From contig NC_020168.2 in assembly GCF_000224145.3 (NCBI RefSeq), forward strand, positions 1,933,171 to 1,997,170: 64,000 nucleotides of DNA. The letters run 5' to 3'. The notes beneath the pieces were generated by a model. The model worked only from the letters and a program-made list of their open reading frames with translations. It was not told the DNA's origin and did not search any database. This DNA comes from Ciona intestinalis (taxonomy: Eukaryota; Chordata; Ascidiacea; Phlebobranchia; Cionidae). The translations under genes and the position numbers were made by a program. Positions 36,958 through 49,900 of this stretch are shown piece by piece. Every line of letters begins with the position of its first letter. Within the stretch, counting starts at the first letter, position 1.

Positions 36958-39033
36958 TTTTCTCACCAACAGCCAATAAACCAACCCTCAAAATCCTCAC
37001 TGTAAAACACATGAATAATTAATAACCATAGGTGAACTGGAAGCAGCGATTTGACAAAAATATCTAAACATCATTTGCATCATATAACTCATAAGTCGAA
37101 TACATTGAAGTATTACAGGTGACCTTTCATTTGAAAACTGTATGCGGCTATAAAACTGCCAAATGGTTTGTGTTGTGCGCGTAAAAATATCGATTGATAT
37201 TGTCTGGGACGAAATGCACTGGACGACATTACTTTAATAGGATTCTAGCCTCCCAGGTTAAAAAAACCTCGAAACCTCGTTGGGCCGATAAAACAACACT
37301 TAATTTTTGTTTCGTGGCAGTATGTCAACTAGAAACAAAGCACGGTTTATATTTGCTTAAGGCCTTCCACGTGACTACAATAACTTTACACTATCTACAC
37401 AAGTGGTAAGATATGTAAGCTTAATAAAGTAAGATTATATTACCTAAGGTAAACGCTTATGCACTGGTACAACTAAAGATAGGACACTGGTCACTAAATG
37501 TATGCAAGAAAAAAACTTGCTGCTGTTTCTACACACCGAAGTAGCTTACATAAACACCGTAAAACTAGCAAGACGCAACAAGTAACAGCAACGTCATAAC
37601 ACGATAACAAGTGACAAACGGATGTCTTTACATCTTGCCAAATTTAAATCGAAACTGCCTTGCATTGTAAAACAGTGCTCGTTAACAGCACCTTCCCTTG
37701 AGGCCTTCGCCAGACTACCGTCATATTAACGTGGTATTAAACCCTTCAACGCCTGACGCTTCTTACCAATCTTCTTAATGACAGATCGTACAAATAACGA
37801 TTTGTTGGCGTAACCGACGGATGTACCAATAACAAAAATAAAACTGTTTACTACCCAGTAATAGAATACTGTAGAACTAAGAAGGTCTAGTAATAATAAA
37901 AAGATAAAACAGCTAGTCGTATTTATTATGAGGACCCACTTCACACCTATACACTTTAACCTAATTCTACATCTTCAAAACAAGTGATACAATAACAATA
38001 ACAGCTACATCCCGCAGTAAACTGGTAACACAGCTAACAAACTACTACGAATGACTGGCAAATAGTGAAACGTCACAATGCGCGTCGGCGTCTGGTAACC
38101 CGTTCGGTGAAGCGTGACCAGTACAAAAGCCGCATATAAAACGCGTGACTCTCGTTCATTGAACTTAGATTGTGTAAGCCGCTTACTTCGTACACACGAT
38201 GCGCTCAAACACATTTAATCAAGAGTTTGCTCTGGTACCAAACAGTTGTTTGATACAATCGAATAAATTTAAGATAAAACAGGATAGTTACTTACCTGAA
38301 CCGTTCAAACATTTAAGATCGTTTATGCGCGGTTAACCTCAAATAAGGAGAAATGGAATATCACCTGATAATGGCAAATTCAGTCAAGCGTGTCTTGTAT
38401 GAATCTTTTTTTTAATAAATGCAAACATTTACAAACTGTAAAAGCATAGAACTCATACTATGGTAAAACTACGTACCTAAACATGTTTCGGTATCTCTGA
38501 TAAATACGGTACTTCTATTTTGCGGTGACTGTTTATACAACCATAGTACTCTAAAACAGAGTACTATGATACAACGGTTTCCTTACCAAATCTGATCGTG
38601 AAAAACCAAATTAAACAAAAATTTTATTTTTAAACATTCCGACAAATGTGGACGGTGAGCAAATGCGGTCTGCTGTTTCCGTGATACGCCACACAAACAC
38701 ACACCATCTATAGAAGCGAATATACAAAGCTTAGGCGTCCCATTAGCTGTTTATTCAAAAAGACCTTCACACCAGCAGCAGTACGCAACAAACCCAGCCG
38801 CTGGGTACGGTGACTTTGTACAGGTGGCTACTTTCAGTCAAATCGAGGCGATTTCAAAACATAAAATGAATTTTAACAGTACATCCCTTTTCCCTTTAAA
38901 GAACAGCATGACCTTGAATTTTATATGAACCAAATACATAAGAACACAGAAATCTTGCAGCTTCTATATATAGTAGTAACCTCAAGCTAGAAACAATGAT
39001 AAATGAAAAGTTTTGCTGAATTTGGGTGCTTTT
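36958..39033. other. Spacer between PLA2 start and PSMD11 stop
   Basis: About 2 kb with no supported gene. It should hold the PLA2 promoter and PSMD11 3' UTR. A minus frame near 37726-37944 has two hydrophobic stretches and a cationic end, but it begins at GTG and is not accepted. A perfect hairpin lies at 38542-38568. Confidence 0.4.
38542..38568. repeat. Perfect 11-base hairpin
   Basis: CATAGTACTCT and AGAGTACTATG are exact complements separated by AAAAC. There is no U-run or gene boundary to give it a role. It may be a hairpin in transcribed RNA or a small repeat remnant. Confidence 0.6.
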
Positions 39034-42000
39034 TATGTCAATCGTTTGGCCTTTTGGTAAAGTGAGTCCACAACCAAGGACATGCTGCTGATCACTTCAA
39101 GAGCCGTTTCATAGGTTTTGTCAGCGGTGGATTCGTCAAATAAAATTAAAACCCCTTCACCCTGGGATAAGATACCTGCAGAACCATCAACATATAGTAA
39201 GTGTTTTTCATATAAATTTTTTTAATGAAAATGACTTTTGTTTTAGAATATTTCAAGTCTGGCAGCATGGAACAATGGTTGGCACACCCGCCTCCAACCT
39301 ACAGGTGTTAGGTTCAAGGCTCCTTGCTATTACCAACGTGGGACGTATGTGTCTTTGGGTAACACTTAACAACAATTGCTGACCCAGTGGGTACCAATGA
39401 GTTGTCCAATTTGTCATTTCTAATTTTCTACCTTACATAAAAAATCACCCAAACAGTTACATATGCGGTAACTGGTAGGCAGACATGAAACAGAACACTT
39501 ATTAGGTTATAAGGAGTGCCTTGCCCGGTCGCATGTGGGTAAATAAGTGTCACACATTCACATATGCTAAAAGATATAAATTATGGATAAAATGAACAGC
39601 ATTACATCAATATACAATAAATGGCTTAATAAACATATGAATTTATTATATACTGTGTCTGTGTGTTATGAAAAAACTAAACAATGAATAAACAACAAAT
39701 TCTTTAAAATCAAGGTTTATAACTTTAGTGCAGAACACTGTGGTCTATAACTCACCATGGAATTTCTTGTCAAGAATCATTTGGGACAACTTCTTTTCTA
39801 CAGTTGCCTGTGTTAAAAGATGAATAAATATTCTGTTAAACAATGTCTTTAAATTTGATTAAATCACTTACCAAAGGAAGGTCTATCAATCGAGCAATAT
39901 GAGATACCTAAAACATTTTGTCAGCATTATATATCATTTCAAACATAACACGTCAACAATCAACATGTAAACCTCTAAGACTCCACAGTTTATCTATTGA
40001 TTTGTCGAGCATTGTTTACAACTTTGCAATAACAAGCCTCGTATGAACTGGCATAACCCTGTAATCACAAAACAAGTGAAGTGAAACCAAACTCACTTGA
40101 ACTTTAGCAAAAGGTTCAATGACACGCAGAAGATTTTGTTCCAGGAGATTATCATAGAGTTTGTCAAAATGTGCTCCAATTATCACATCCGCTTTTAATT
40201 CTTCTTCGAATTTCATTAAAACCTGAACATAATAAATTAGCTCATGAAACTAATTAAGCTATTGATGAAATAACAACTTCCCATCTATACAAGCTGGTGC
40301 AATACAAAAACTACTTGTGTTTATTAACTATATGTGTAGCACACATACTATAGTTAATTGTTGTAGAAACTATTTCCACAAATTTGTCATAGAATTACCT
40401 CTTTTAATTCCGAAATGGATCTATTGTGACTTGCTTTTGCCACACTTCGCATTGCATCAATCTATGAAAATCAGGTTTACCAAAAGAATAATAAAATATT
40501 ATCTTGTGAAGTTGAGTAGAAACATCACATTAATTAACACTACTTAAGGTTAACTTACATCTCTCCCAGCGTATTTAAGCGCAAGTTTACCACTAAGTAA
40601 GGACTGCACATCATCTGATTGATTAAGCATGATCTTACACAACAGCATGTACTTCAATGATGAAACCGCTTTCTTGCTTTCAATGGAATCATATCCTGTG
40701 ATAAGGCAATAATTGAGTAATCTGTTTATGTTGTGTCTTTGGGCAAAAAGCGATATTTTAATTAATTATGTTGCAGTCTTGCAGATATGTGTCTTTGGGC
40801 AAAAAAAAAACAATTTTAATTATGTTGCAGATACCCTCAAGCCAAGAAAACGTTATAAACCGTGACAATTTAACCAAGCATATGGAATACATGCAAAAAC
40901 ACAACCGACAAAATGGCAAATGCACATAAAACAAACATGACTTTATATAGACTATGTAGCAGTTAGTATGTACACTGTACATTGTATAGTATACAATACG
41001 GCATATATTGTATACTCGGGGCACACAAGGGCTTAAATAATTTGTTTTAATTTTCTTACAGCATTACCTTCAAACGCCTCATAGAAATATGAGTAAGCTG
41101 TCTTCCAATCCTTCTCCTCTGCAGCGTTAAGAATTCCTGATTGTCGATCGAGTGCAGCTTGCATTTTCGGAGGGCAATACATGGAGTTTGCTGTGGTCCG
41201 CGCAGAGGTAAGTGCTGCTTTTGCCTTCTGAAGGTTACCCAGTGCGTGGTAGGTACGGGACTCTAGAAATAAATCAATTGTATAAAATAGTCAGTTTACA
41301 TGGCTAGCAGATCCATACATGCAGATGCAACACCTAGGCAACATTATAGGTTGTATCAAAGAATACATCAATGTTGATCAGTTAATTTCAACCTGTGACA
41401 ATGGGTGTCACTAGAATGCCCTTAAATAAAGACAGCATAACACGAATACCTACCTGTTACTTGCACTTCTACCAACAGCTGCTTGTCATCTAACTTCTTC
41501 AGTTCTCGTAACAGAAGTGAACCGGACTTGAGGGCATCTTGGAAGCGACCAGTGTCAAAATATAAAGCAACAAGACGCGCTTCCAGTGCTTGCCTTAAGA
41601 AAGTACGTTTCTCCTCCTTTGCCCATTCAATACATTCAAGGCAAAGCTGAACCTAACGTTACACAAACTTATAAAACCAAACAGGCATTTTATCTTCACC
41701 AACATTAATTAGTGAACTAGTATACTAATATTTCATAATTTAAATTTAAACATTAATACATTTTACCACACTTAACATATTGGATTTGATCAAAAACGAC
41801 TGTTATTGTATACACTTTTGCTGTATATAGATTGAATAAAACTTACTTCAAGCCCTGTACTGGCTTCCATATCAAGGAAAAGGTCAACCAAAGTTCGTAC
41901 CAACTTTGCAGCTTTTGCTTTACTGATGGATTTAAGAAAAGGACGGACACCTTTAACGAGAGAACCAAGTTCTTCAGCATGACCCTGTAAAACATAAAAA

Positions 42001-42904
42001 ATTAGGATCATCTTATATCCGCTTGCTTTTAGGAAAATTAGGATCATCTCATGTCTGCGAAATTAAAAGATTATATCATTAAAGGGAAAAATATTAAAAT
42101 TAGATGCAACTGCGAGAAGTACGTATCTCCTTTTGTCACTTTGGAGGTAAATTTTTAATAACAACACTGCAAAGTGCTAATAAATGTATATGAATTACTA
42201 AGAAATACTAAAAATAACTTTATAGAACTATAAATAACTTATACTAACATCTAGTATAAGCATACGGCGGACAAGTAGCGTCACAGTTAAGTCATTTCAA
42301 CCTAGCGCTTTGTCACCAGGTTGGAGTTCCGCTCAATAGAAATCATTTGTAAGTAGTGTTTTTTATGTATAACAATTTTTTTGGTTTAGCAAAAAGAGAA
42401 TTCAAAGAAAGTTTCAAATAAACTTATAATGTAATAAAATTAGTCCATATTAGATGTTCTTATATATATATACTTGTTTTTACTGCTCCCTAAAATTTAA
42501 AACATGAAAAATATCTCTTCCTATCAGAAATAAACTTTCTTGGCTTATCGACATATATTAAAATTCATGTTGTTTAGGTTTTTGGTTTAATACAATATAG
42601 ACTGACTTGTTGTTGTAGCAAAGTTCCAAGTTGTAAAATACTTTGTTCCTTTAATTTTAAACCTTCTTCATCTGTGCTTTTCACATCACGATTTACTAAA
42701 AAAATTAACAAATAATAATTGTAACAAGAAGTGAGTATTAATTGTGAGTATTAGTATTAATTACTCAAATATGGTTGATTGTGCTTGCGTTAAACTTAAA
42801 AACTCAGTTTACAACTTACGAATGTCTTTGTAAGCATTTATTGCTGATGCCTGATCGCTCAGGCTTAAAGATTGTGCTCGATCAAACTCCATAGCTGCAG
42901 CCAT
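39034..42904 (-). CDS. PSMD11: 26S proteasome lid subunit Rpn6/PSMD11
   Basis: PSMD11 (Rpn6) is a PCI-domain subunit that clamps the regulatory lid to the core particle. Eleven exons: 42820-42904, 42607-42695, 41847-41984, 41454-41652, 41068-41262, 40559-40695, 40399-40461, 40097-40222, 39872-39907, 39756-39807, 39034-39175; about 420 residues (human 422). Near-identical stretches include [104 protein letters not shown] and the last residues [13 protein letters not shown]. Helical repeats fill the N-terminal two-thirds and the PCI domain the rest. The start MAAAMEF agrees with vertebrate MAAAAVVEF. One intron (39176-39755) holds a SINE. Confidence 0.96.
39263..39560 (+). repeat. tRNA-derived SINE, near full length, in a PSMD11 intron
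   Basis: Head GCAGCATGGAACAATGGTTG (box A-like) and GGTTCAAGGCT (box B-like), then the body with GTGTCTTTGGGTAACACTTA and a tail with ACACATTCACATA. Same family as the copy at 1425. Confidence 0.7.
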
Positions 42905-43998
42905 TGTCAGATCATCATAGAAAAAACTCAACGAAGAAAAATAATCGCTTTCGTCGTACTTTCAAGCAACTACAGCTTTTTCGGTAAAAACTTTTCAAAA
43001 ACTCAAATAAGAATTGAAATTTGCCGATTCACAATCGACATCTCAACACAAAAACCACACATGAAAGACAAACTAATAGAGATTTCATCGATAAAAAATT
43101 TAACGTCATTGTAAAATTACATCTTTACGCTCAAGTTTCCAAATTATACAATCACCGAAAAAAATGTCTTAATTTTTATTCATTTATATATAAGCTTGAA
43201 CAAGCATGAAGTTCGCCAATTGATTCTATAACATGCGGTGCTTTCTTGGGAGATACTCGTTAAATAAACGTTAAACGAACTTACTTTGTGGTAGATTGTA
43301 AATTTCTGTTTAATTCGAATATTTTACAGCATGTTTACAATATTTCAATAAATTATTTCCTAATCACATCACTTATATACCCCCGTAGTTATACCATAGT
43401 TTAATAATACAGGATTAAACTTGTTTATTAAACTATGGTTATACGAGTATGAACCACAGAAATAAAAAAGAGTAGAACGCGCATCTCCAATGTCGGCAAA
43501 GGAGAGAGCACGATACACTCTCTCTCTTTTACGGGTCGTTCCCGTTTACTATTGTAGTCAAGTCTATATTCGATGTCGTTTTCAGTAGTTTTTCTTTGTT
43601 TTTTTGACTTGATTTAAAGTTATAGGGTAAAACAACTATTTTCTAGTATATATATATTTTTAACAAACCGTTTGTTTGAAGGTTTTTAATTAAAATTATT
43701 AAATAATTACATTTCCTAAAAAGTGGTAAACTGTAAGCGTTAATCCACCAAATAACTAAACTGGCCTAATAAACTTGAATAGTTAGTGTAGTTTTTGAAA
43801 TAAACAGCTAAAACCGCCTAAAACTACCATGCGCGTATCTTTTACAATGGAGACCAAGCGAAATGGGGACGGAGTTGGCGGTCACGTGAATAGAAAAAGA
43901 ATATATCACGGTTTTGGAAAGTTGCGCGTTCTACTCTTTTTTTATTTCTGTGGTATGAACACATTTGGGAGTGAATACGTAAAATTAAACGGTAACGC
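42905..43998. other. Spacer between PSMD11 start and OPLAH stop
   Basis: About 1.1 kb. It contains a 14-base inverted repeat (CCATAGTTTAATAA at 43394-43407, complement at 43425-43438) and the inverted-repeat element at 43454-43953. No coding frame is supported. Confidence 0.4.
43454..43953. mobile_element. 500-base inverted-repeat element (putative MITE)
   Basis: The arms CCACAGAAATAAAAAAGAGT... (43454-43482) and its complement (43924-43953) pair over 29-30 bases with one indel, both ending at GCGC. The interior is non-coding, with a CTCTCTCT stretch. A related single arm occurs at 19481. Target-site duplication was not resolved. Confidence 0.5.
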
Positions 43999-46900
43999 TC
44001 AATGAGCGGTTTGCTGTTGGGAGTATTCAAACACACTTCCCCGTTCAACAAAAGTTTGAACATCATCTTTTAATTTCCGACGTTTCCTTGGACTTTCGTC
44101 GTTGGAAGGTTCTGATCCAAATCCGCCACCTCCCGGTGTTTCCAAGCGGAAGACATCCTGTAGGAGAAACAAATCGTGTAAATAAATAAATTACGAAACC
44201 CGTTTTATTATGAATTAGATTTCAGCACGAACCCCAGCGTTCACTTCTACGAAGTTTTTCCCACCAAGACTTATTTTTGGTCCATTATGGCGATACAATA
44301 AGTTGCAACCAACCTTTCCGGGATCTCCACCTAGGTTTGATAAAGGGTTAAAACTAATTACATCAAACAGAAAAAAATACGCCCAACGTGGGGCTCGAAC
44401 CCACGACCGTTGGATTAAGAGTCCAACGCTCTACCGACTGAGCTAGCCGGGCGACATGTTCCTAACGACGTAAACGCAGCGAGTTATCCACGGCGTGTTA
44501 TACCATGGGACACTATGAAAATTATTCGAAAAAAAGGCGCCCAACGTGGGGCTCGAACCCACGACCGTTGGATTAAGAGTCCAACGCTCTACCGACTGAG
44601 CTAGCCGGGCGACATACTCATGACGACGTAAACGCAGAGAATTATCCAAGGCGTGTTATCCCATGGGACATTATGGAAATCATTTGTCATATAATGTAGA
44701 ATACCGTGAAATTGTTAATTGTACTACCATGTAACTTTTATTACCCGACAACACATTAAAAACATATTAAAGAATACGAGGTGCTCCTTACCCCACTTAA
44801 ATTCCCTAAAAAAAACAGAACTAATATTATTAGACAAAAACAAACTGTAAGAAGTATGTCAACCTATAAACTACGATACCTAGGCCTACTGGAATAATGA
44901 TTCAAACTCTTTAAACTACAAAATTCCAGTGTTGTTTTTTTTGTATGATTCAGCTTAGCATCTTATTATTGTGTTTTTCAGCCTTCAAAATTGTTGTGTC
45001 CGTAGAACACATATTTTTAATAACAACAGCGATCACCAATGGTGCGCGCTTTGTTGGGTCTTAAAAAAAATACTGTCAAAACTAGTGAATATAGTAGGGT
45101 AGGGTAAGGTCGGACATTTTATTATGCCGTCCCATTTGATAGTAAACAAGTATTCTTTAACCGTAGAATTACAGAATTTTAAAACTGTAGTAAAAGAGCG
45201 TTGGTAACTTTTTAAAACAAGAACATGAAATATGGAATTTAGGTGCTAACGGTCTTCCATCTTATCCCACAGTACTATAACATTATACCAATATGGAAAT
45301 GTGAAATCAAGTAAAATAGAAATTCATCTTGTCTCAGCAACATCTTTCCCAAACCCACCATACAACCATTTTGACAGCTTTGATTAATTAACTTGAATAA
45401 AATAGAAGAGTGGGGTAAGACGGGACCCTTAAGCACATGTTGCCCAATATTTCAAAACTCAAAACATATGACCGTTTTTAAATGATTCCATGAATTATAC
45501 GTCCGGCGCCGTGGCGTAGTTGTTAGCGTGCCTGCCTGTAACCATTAGGTAATGGGTTCCAAGCTCGTCGCTGCTAACATTGTGGNNNNNNNNNNNNNNN
45601 NNNNNNNNNNNNNNNNNNNNNNNNNNNNNNNNNNNCACCCACAAAGTAACATACATGGCAACTCGTAAGCTGGTACGAGCTGGTAAAACCCGTGTGATAA
45701 CGACGGTCGTTTTCCGGCCACGCGAGAATAAAGTAAGTTACATTCATTCATTCATATTACTATCATGCCTTTATTATTTGACAACAATTCTAAACTATAT
45801 ATTAGAACACACATGGAGTTATTTAGCAACTGTCACTTTCAAAATCCTTGTTAATTTTGATTAACAAACGAATTCATTGTTAGGAATACACATCAATACC
45901 CTGATATAAAATCGTACGCTTCGAAAAACAAATTTATACATTCCTTGTCTTGCCAAACCGCTTTAGTTTTTAACGTTACAGCTTGTTATTCTAAAAAAAT
46001 TGGTATTGTTTGAACAATAATTGGTACTGTTAGGGCGTCAATTAATAAATATTGTATCCTACAATTAAATTTAAACTTGTAATGACAGAAAATTAATAAT
46101 AACTGTTAATAAAGTTCATATTTTTGCCCCAAATTGGGTACTGTACTGCTACACTATTTTTCACACAAGCTACTTCTCAAAAGCTATCACAGGTCTCTTA
46201 TAAAAATTAAGCGCATGTGGCTAAATTTTAAATATCTTTACACATATGATCTTGTTATTACATTTGAATTCCCCAGGAGGTATACAATAATAAATTAAAA
46301 GGAAACCCTTCAAAGTCTGGCAAAAAAAACTACGAAGTGGGGTAGGACAGGACAAAAAATCGTAAAATTTTATAATAATAGTATTCTGCAACTTGAAGTT
46401 AACTTACAGGAATTACCAGACTGTGCTAGTTTCTTTGTCGCGTAAACTTTTTTCCTAAAGTAATAAATGGCTCAGTTTTTTTTCCATAAAACAAAAACTA
46501 ATTTTATGAATCATTAAACTGTAAGAAATATATCGGCCTTCTGGTTAAACTACGATATTGGATTGATGATTCAAACTTAAAAGCTAAAAAAATTTGGGAG
46601 TTATAAAATAATTTACCAAGCAATTAAAATGAACATCTTATTAGAATGCTGTTTACAGCCAATAAAATTATGTTATAGTCGTTGAACACCGAATTTTAAA
46701 ACTTAACAACATTTTTATCTTTGCCAGGCTTTGTTGACCACACTTTTTGTGTTTGCAGATTGAGAACAATGTTGAATAATACTGTAACATTTCTTTCGTC
46801 TGTCATCCTGTTGACACTCATTAAAAAAGATTTAAAAAAAAAGTTCTGTCTTACCCTGAGTTTATACAAATATTATTAAGCAAAGCATTTCAATACTGAT

Positions 46901-49900
46901 TATGCGATCCATAAATGTAAACATGAAACAGTTCATTCTAAACTATCGTTGGAATTTCTTTTAAAGGGTTTTGTTTCGCCATAAAACTTCTTTAGAGCAT
47001 TCGCCATAAGACTTCTTTAAAACTTTCCCCATTGTGTGGGTCATGTCATTACATAACCGTTTCTTACAATACCTTCTTATAGGTTTTAAACGCCACAATT
47101 TTTGACCAATACTGTTTAACTTAAATGATCCTTGTGCTGTTATTTCTTATCTCTTCGCAATGTTAGCTAAGTATCACCTTTGTTTTTTGAAATCAAAAGT
47201 AAAACTAAAAAATATGTCATGTTATGGATAATGCCATAAATAACCAGATAAAAGATTACACACGTCATTGTAAATAACCAAGATTAAGTATATTTTGGGT
47301 CAAATATATATTACTTGTTAATAAACTTGCTTACCTTCCAAACCATAAGGTGGAAATACTCTACGCTCTGTTAATACAGAAAGGACAAGATTCTTCCGAA
47401 ATAACATTTCCCTAACCACCCCATCCCCTCCCACATATTCACCCCTTCCACCCGTACCTGGGTTAAGTTTAAAATTTTGAAGAATCACAGGATATCTAAA
47501 AATGTTTATGTACAAAGTGTAAGTATATGTACTAAAATTCCATACATAATTCATAGTATTTACAGCATGATGAAAACACTTTTATAAAGTAATAAATAGG
47601 CGCTTATGGAAAGATTATGTCACTTTTTGGCGACATTGACATTGCAAATTGCCGCCAAAACATAGGGCATTGACAACATTTGTCCTTCAAGCTTGGTATC
47701 CTGCAGTTAAGAAGCTAACGCTGTAACAGTTGTGTTGTGTCACAGTGTCGTTTACAAACAATTTCTATTTAGAAAAGAACAGCAAATAGACTAATGCCAC
47801 CATAATATTACTCCAAAAATAGTGTGTGCAATAAAAACTGTGAATGCGTCACGATTATCAGTTATACATGTTACCTTCTTTCTAGGATTTCAGGATCAGT
47901 TATCCTTGTGTTTGTCATGTGAGTATGAACTCCACTACGTCCATGCCAGGTGGGACCCTAATTATAAGAAAAGATGTTTTGAAACAGCATAACAACACTT
48001 AAAGCAAATGATATATTTTAACATATATAATTTTTACAAATTATAATTTCTTCGGCAGTTTAACTGGTTGAACTTAGAAAAACATATTGTGAAAGTCCAG
48101 TGTTGTGGCAAAATGGTTATCACGCCTGCTTCTAATTCGGATGTAATGAGTTCAAGACTTGTCATTGCCAAAGTTAGTATAGACCAAGTTAGGAAACGGC
48201 ACTCGTGTCTGCCATTACGGAGCCCACAGAGCGTGAATCGCCTATACAAATGCATGGTCGGCATGTGTTCATTTAGTTCTTGTAAGCGATACAAAGCTAG
48301 AAAACATGTATAGCGGTTGTTTTAACATTTAAAATATATTTTCTAATATAAATCTTGTTATATAATAATAAATCTAGGAATCAATGTGGAGTAAATTAAT
48401 ATTTTGACTGGTTTTCGGCGTACAGTGTGGTTTAACAGGGTACTTCACGTTGGCGATTAAGAGTAGCAGCAATCAGCTTAGTTTACATAATAGTATATGA
48501 TCATACCTAAGAATCTATAGAGCCATTCTTTACTACATATTTCATAAAGACCCGGAACGCAGAAAAGGTAGCTTACTAATTCAAGCAGAGAACCAAAAAT
48601 AGTAACTCAGTATTGTTTTCCTCAATGTCACTTCGATATTAGGCAAATTTTACAAAGATACCTTCAGTTTCGTTGCCGGGTATACGTGTTAAGTTTGTGA
48701 GCCAAAAAGTAAAATCACGGCAATTTACATGCAAAACTGCAGCTAGATACAACAGTTTATGGTAATGTTATGCGTTTTTGTTTGTATTTTTATATTTTAA
48801 ACAAGTTCTTTTATGTTTTTGGTTAGTAAACTTGATATTTTCTGTTTATTTACTCTTTAATCGATTCAGTGTTCAATAAAAGTTGATTATTTTTGTGAGG
48901 TTTATTATTGTGATAAGATATAACATTAGTAGAGAGCCATTTTTACGCGCAGAAATGCTTAGTTTTTAAAAAATCGCAATATTTAAACAAAAAACAGCAC
49001 CCAGCAATGATAAAATGCTATGCCGTGGGCCCCGTAATGGTGGCGTCTATGACGTCATAGAAGCAAGACAATGGATAACAAGACTTGTTGTTTTACAATT
49101 CGTTTCCCAACTTGGTCTATACTAACTTTGGTCATTGCTACCATTGCGGTGTATGTGTCCTTGGACAAAATACTTTAATGACTACACCCCAGTGGTCACT
49201 AATAAATTGTCCAAGTTATCAACCATACACAAAAAAATCCAAAAATAATAACTAAGGTGGCACGACGTGTATGAACACCCCTGTTATAATGAATGTCGTT
49301 TTATAGCCATGCAAGGATCAAGCCACATTTATTCATTCATTCAGTTTGGATCAACATGATACTTACTGCCCCAGCACCACCAGCAACTGTTTCATAATAT
49401 CCAACTTCATTATCACCGAATGTTATGTTGTTCATGCAACCCTGTGTTATAATAAGTAGTTATAGTGAAACAATTTAACAAATTTCCAACTTCTTGAATT
49501 AGTTAATGCAGTACAGTAATAGAACAGAGACAAAAACAAACACTAAACCTGAGATGCTGCACAAGTTTTAAAAGCTTTCATTATTACATCAACAATTCTC
49601 TGTGAGGTGAGAACATTTCCACCAACCACAGCTGCGTGCTCTTCTGGATCGAGGATGCTCCACTTTGGGATGCGGATGTCAACAGGAGCCAAACATCCCT
49701 GGTTGGAATTTTTTTACAATTAAAGAAAAAAGACAAATAAAAGTTTTGCACATACTGGTGTGTAAATATTAGTCAATACCTGATTTAATGGCACATCATA
49801 ACCAACCATACAACGTAGACAATATATGATTGCAGATAATGTGATTGCTTTAGGTGCATTAAGATTGTTTAGAACCATCGGGGAAGTTCCTGAGAAGTCA

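Larger units (their letters stand above)
45407..46862. mobile_element. Long TA-MITE relative, diverged (long copy 3), interrupted by a SINE
   Basis: Starts AGAGTGGGGTAAGACGGGAC and continues TTAAGCACATGTTGCCCAAT, matching the interior start of the long copies at 25405 and 60289, but well diverged. A SINE (45502-45755) and an assembly gap lie inside it. The right end is probably near GTTCTGTCTTACCC at about 46845-46860, but that edge is uncertain. Confidence 0.5.

Noticed and set aside
36958-36984. Nine extra codons before the PLA2 signal peptide
   Set aside because: The frame starts at TTG; the first ATG at 36957 gives a better signal peptide.
37726-37944. Minus-strand frame with hydrophobic stretches and a cationic end, like a peptide precursor
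   Set aside because: It opens at GTG rather than ATG and has no splice or family support.
43394-43438. 14-base inverted repeat as a terminator or regulatory hairpin
   Set aside because: Eukaryotic context and no nearby transcript end; more likely a repeat remnant.
44443-44649. Frame over a tRNA gene
   Set aside because: It reads through tRNA-Lys; a known false-positive type.
45545-45864. Frames crossing the N gap
   Set aside because: They depend on undetermined bases and SINE sequence.
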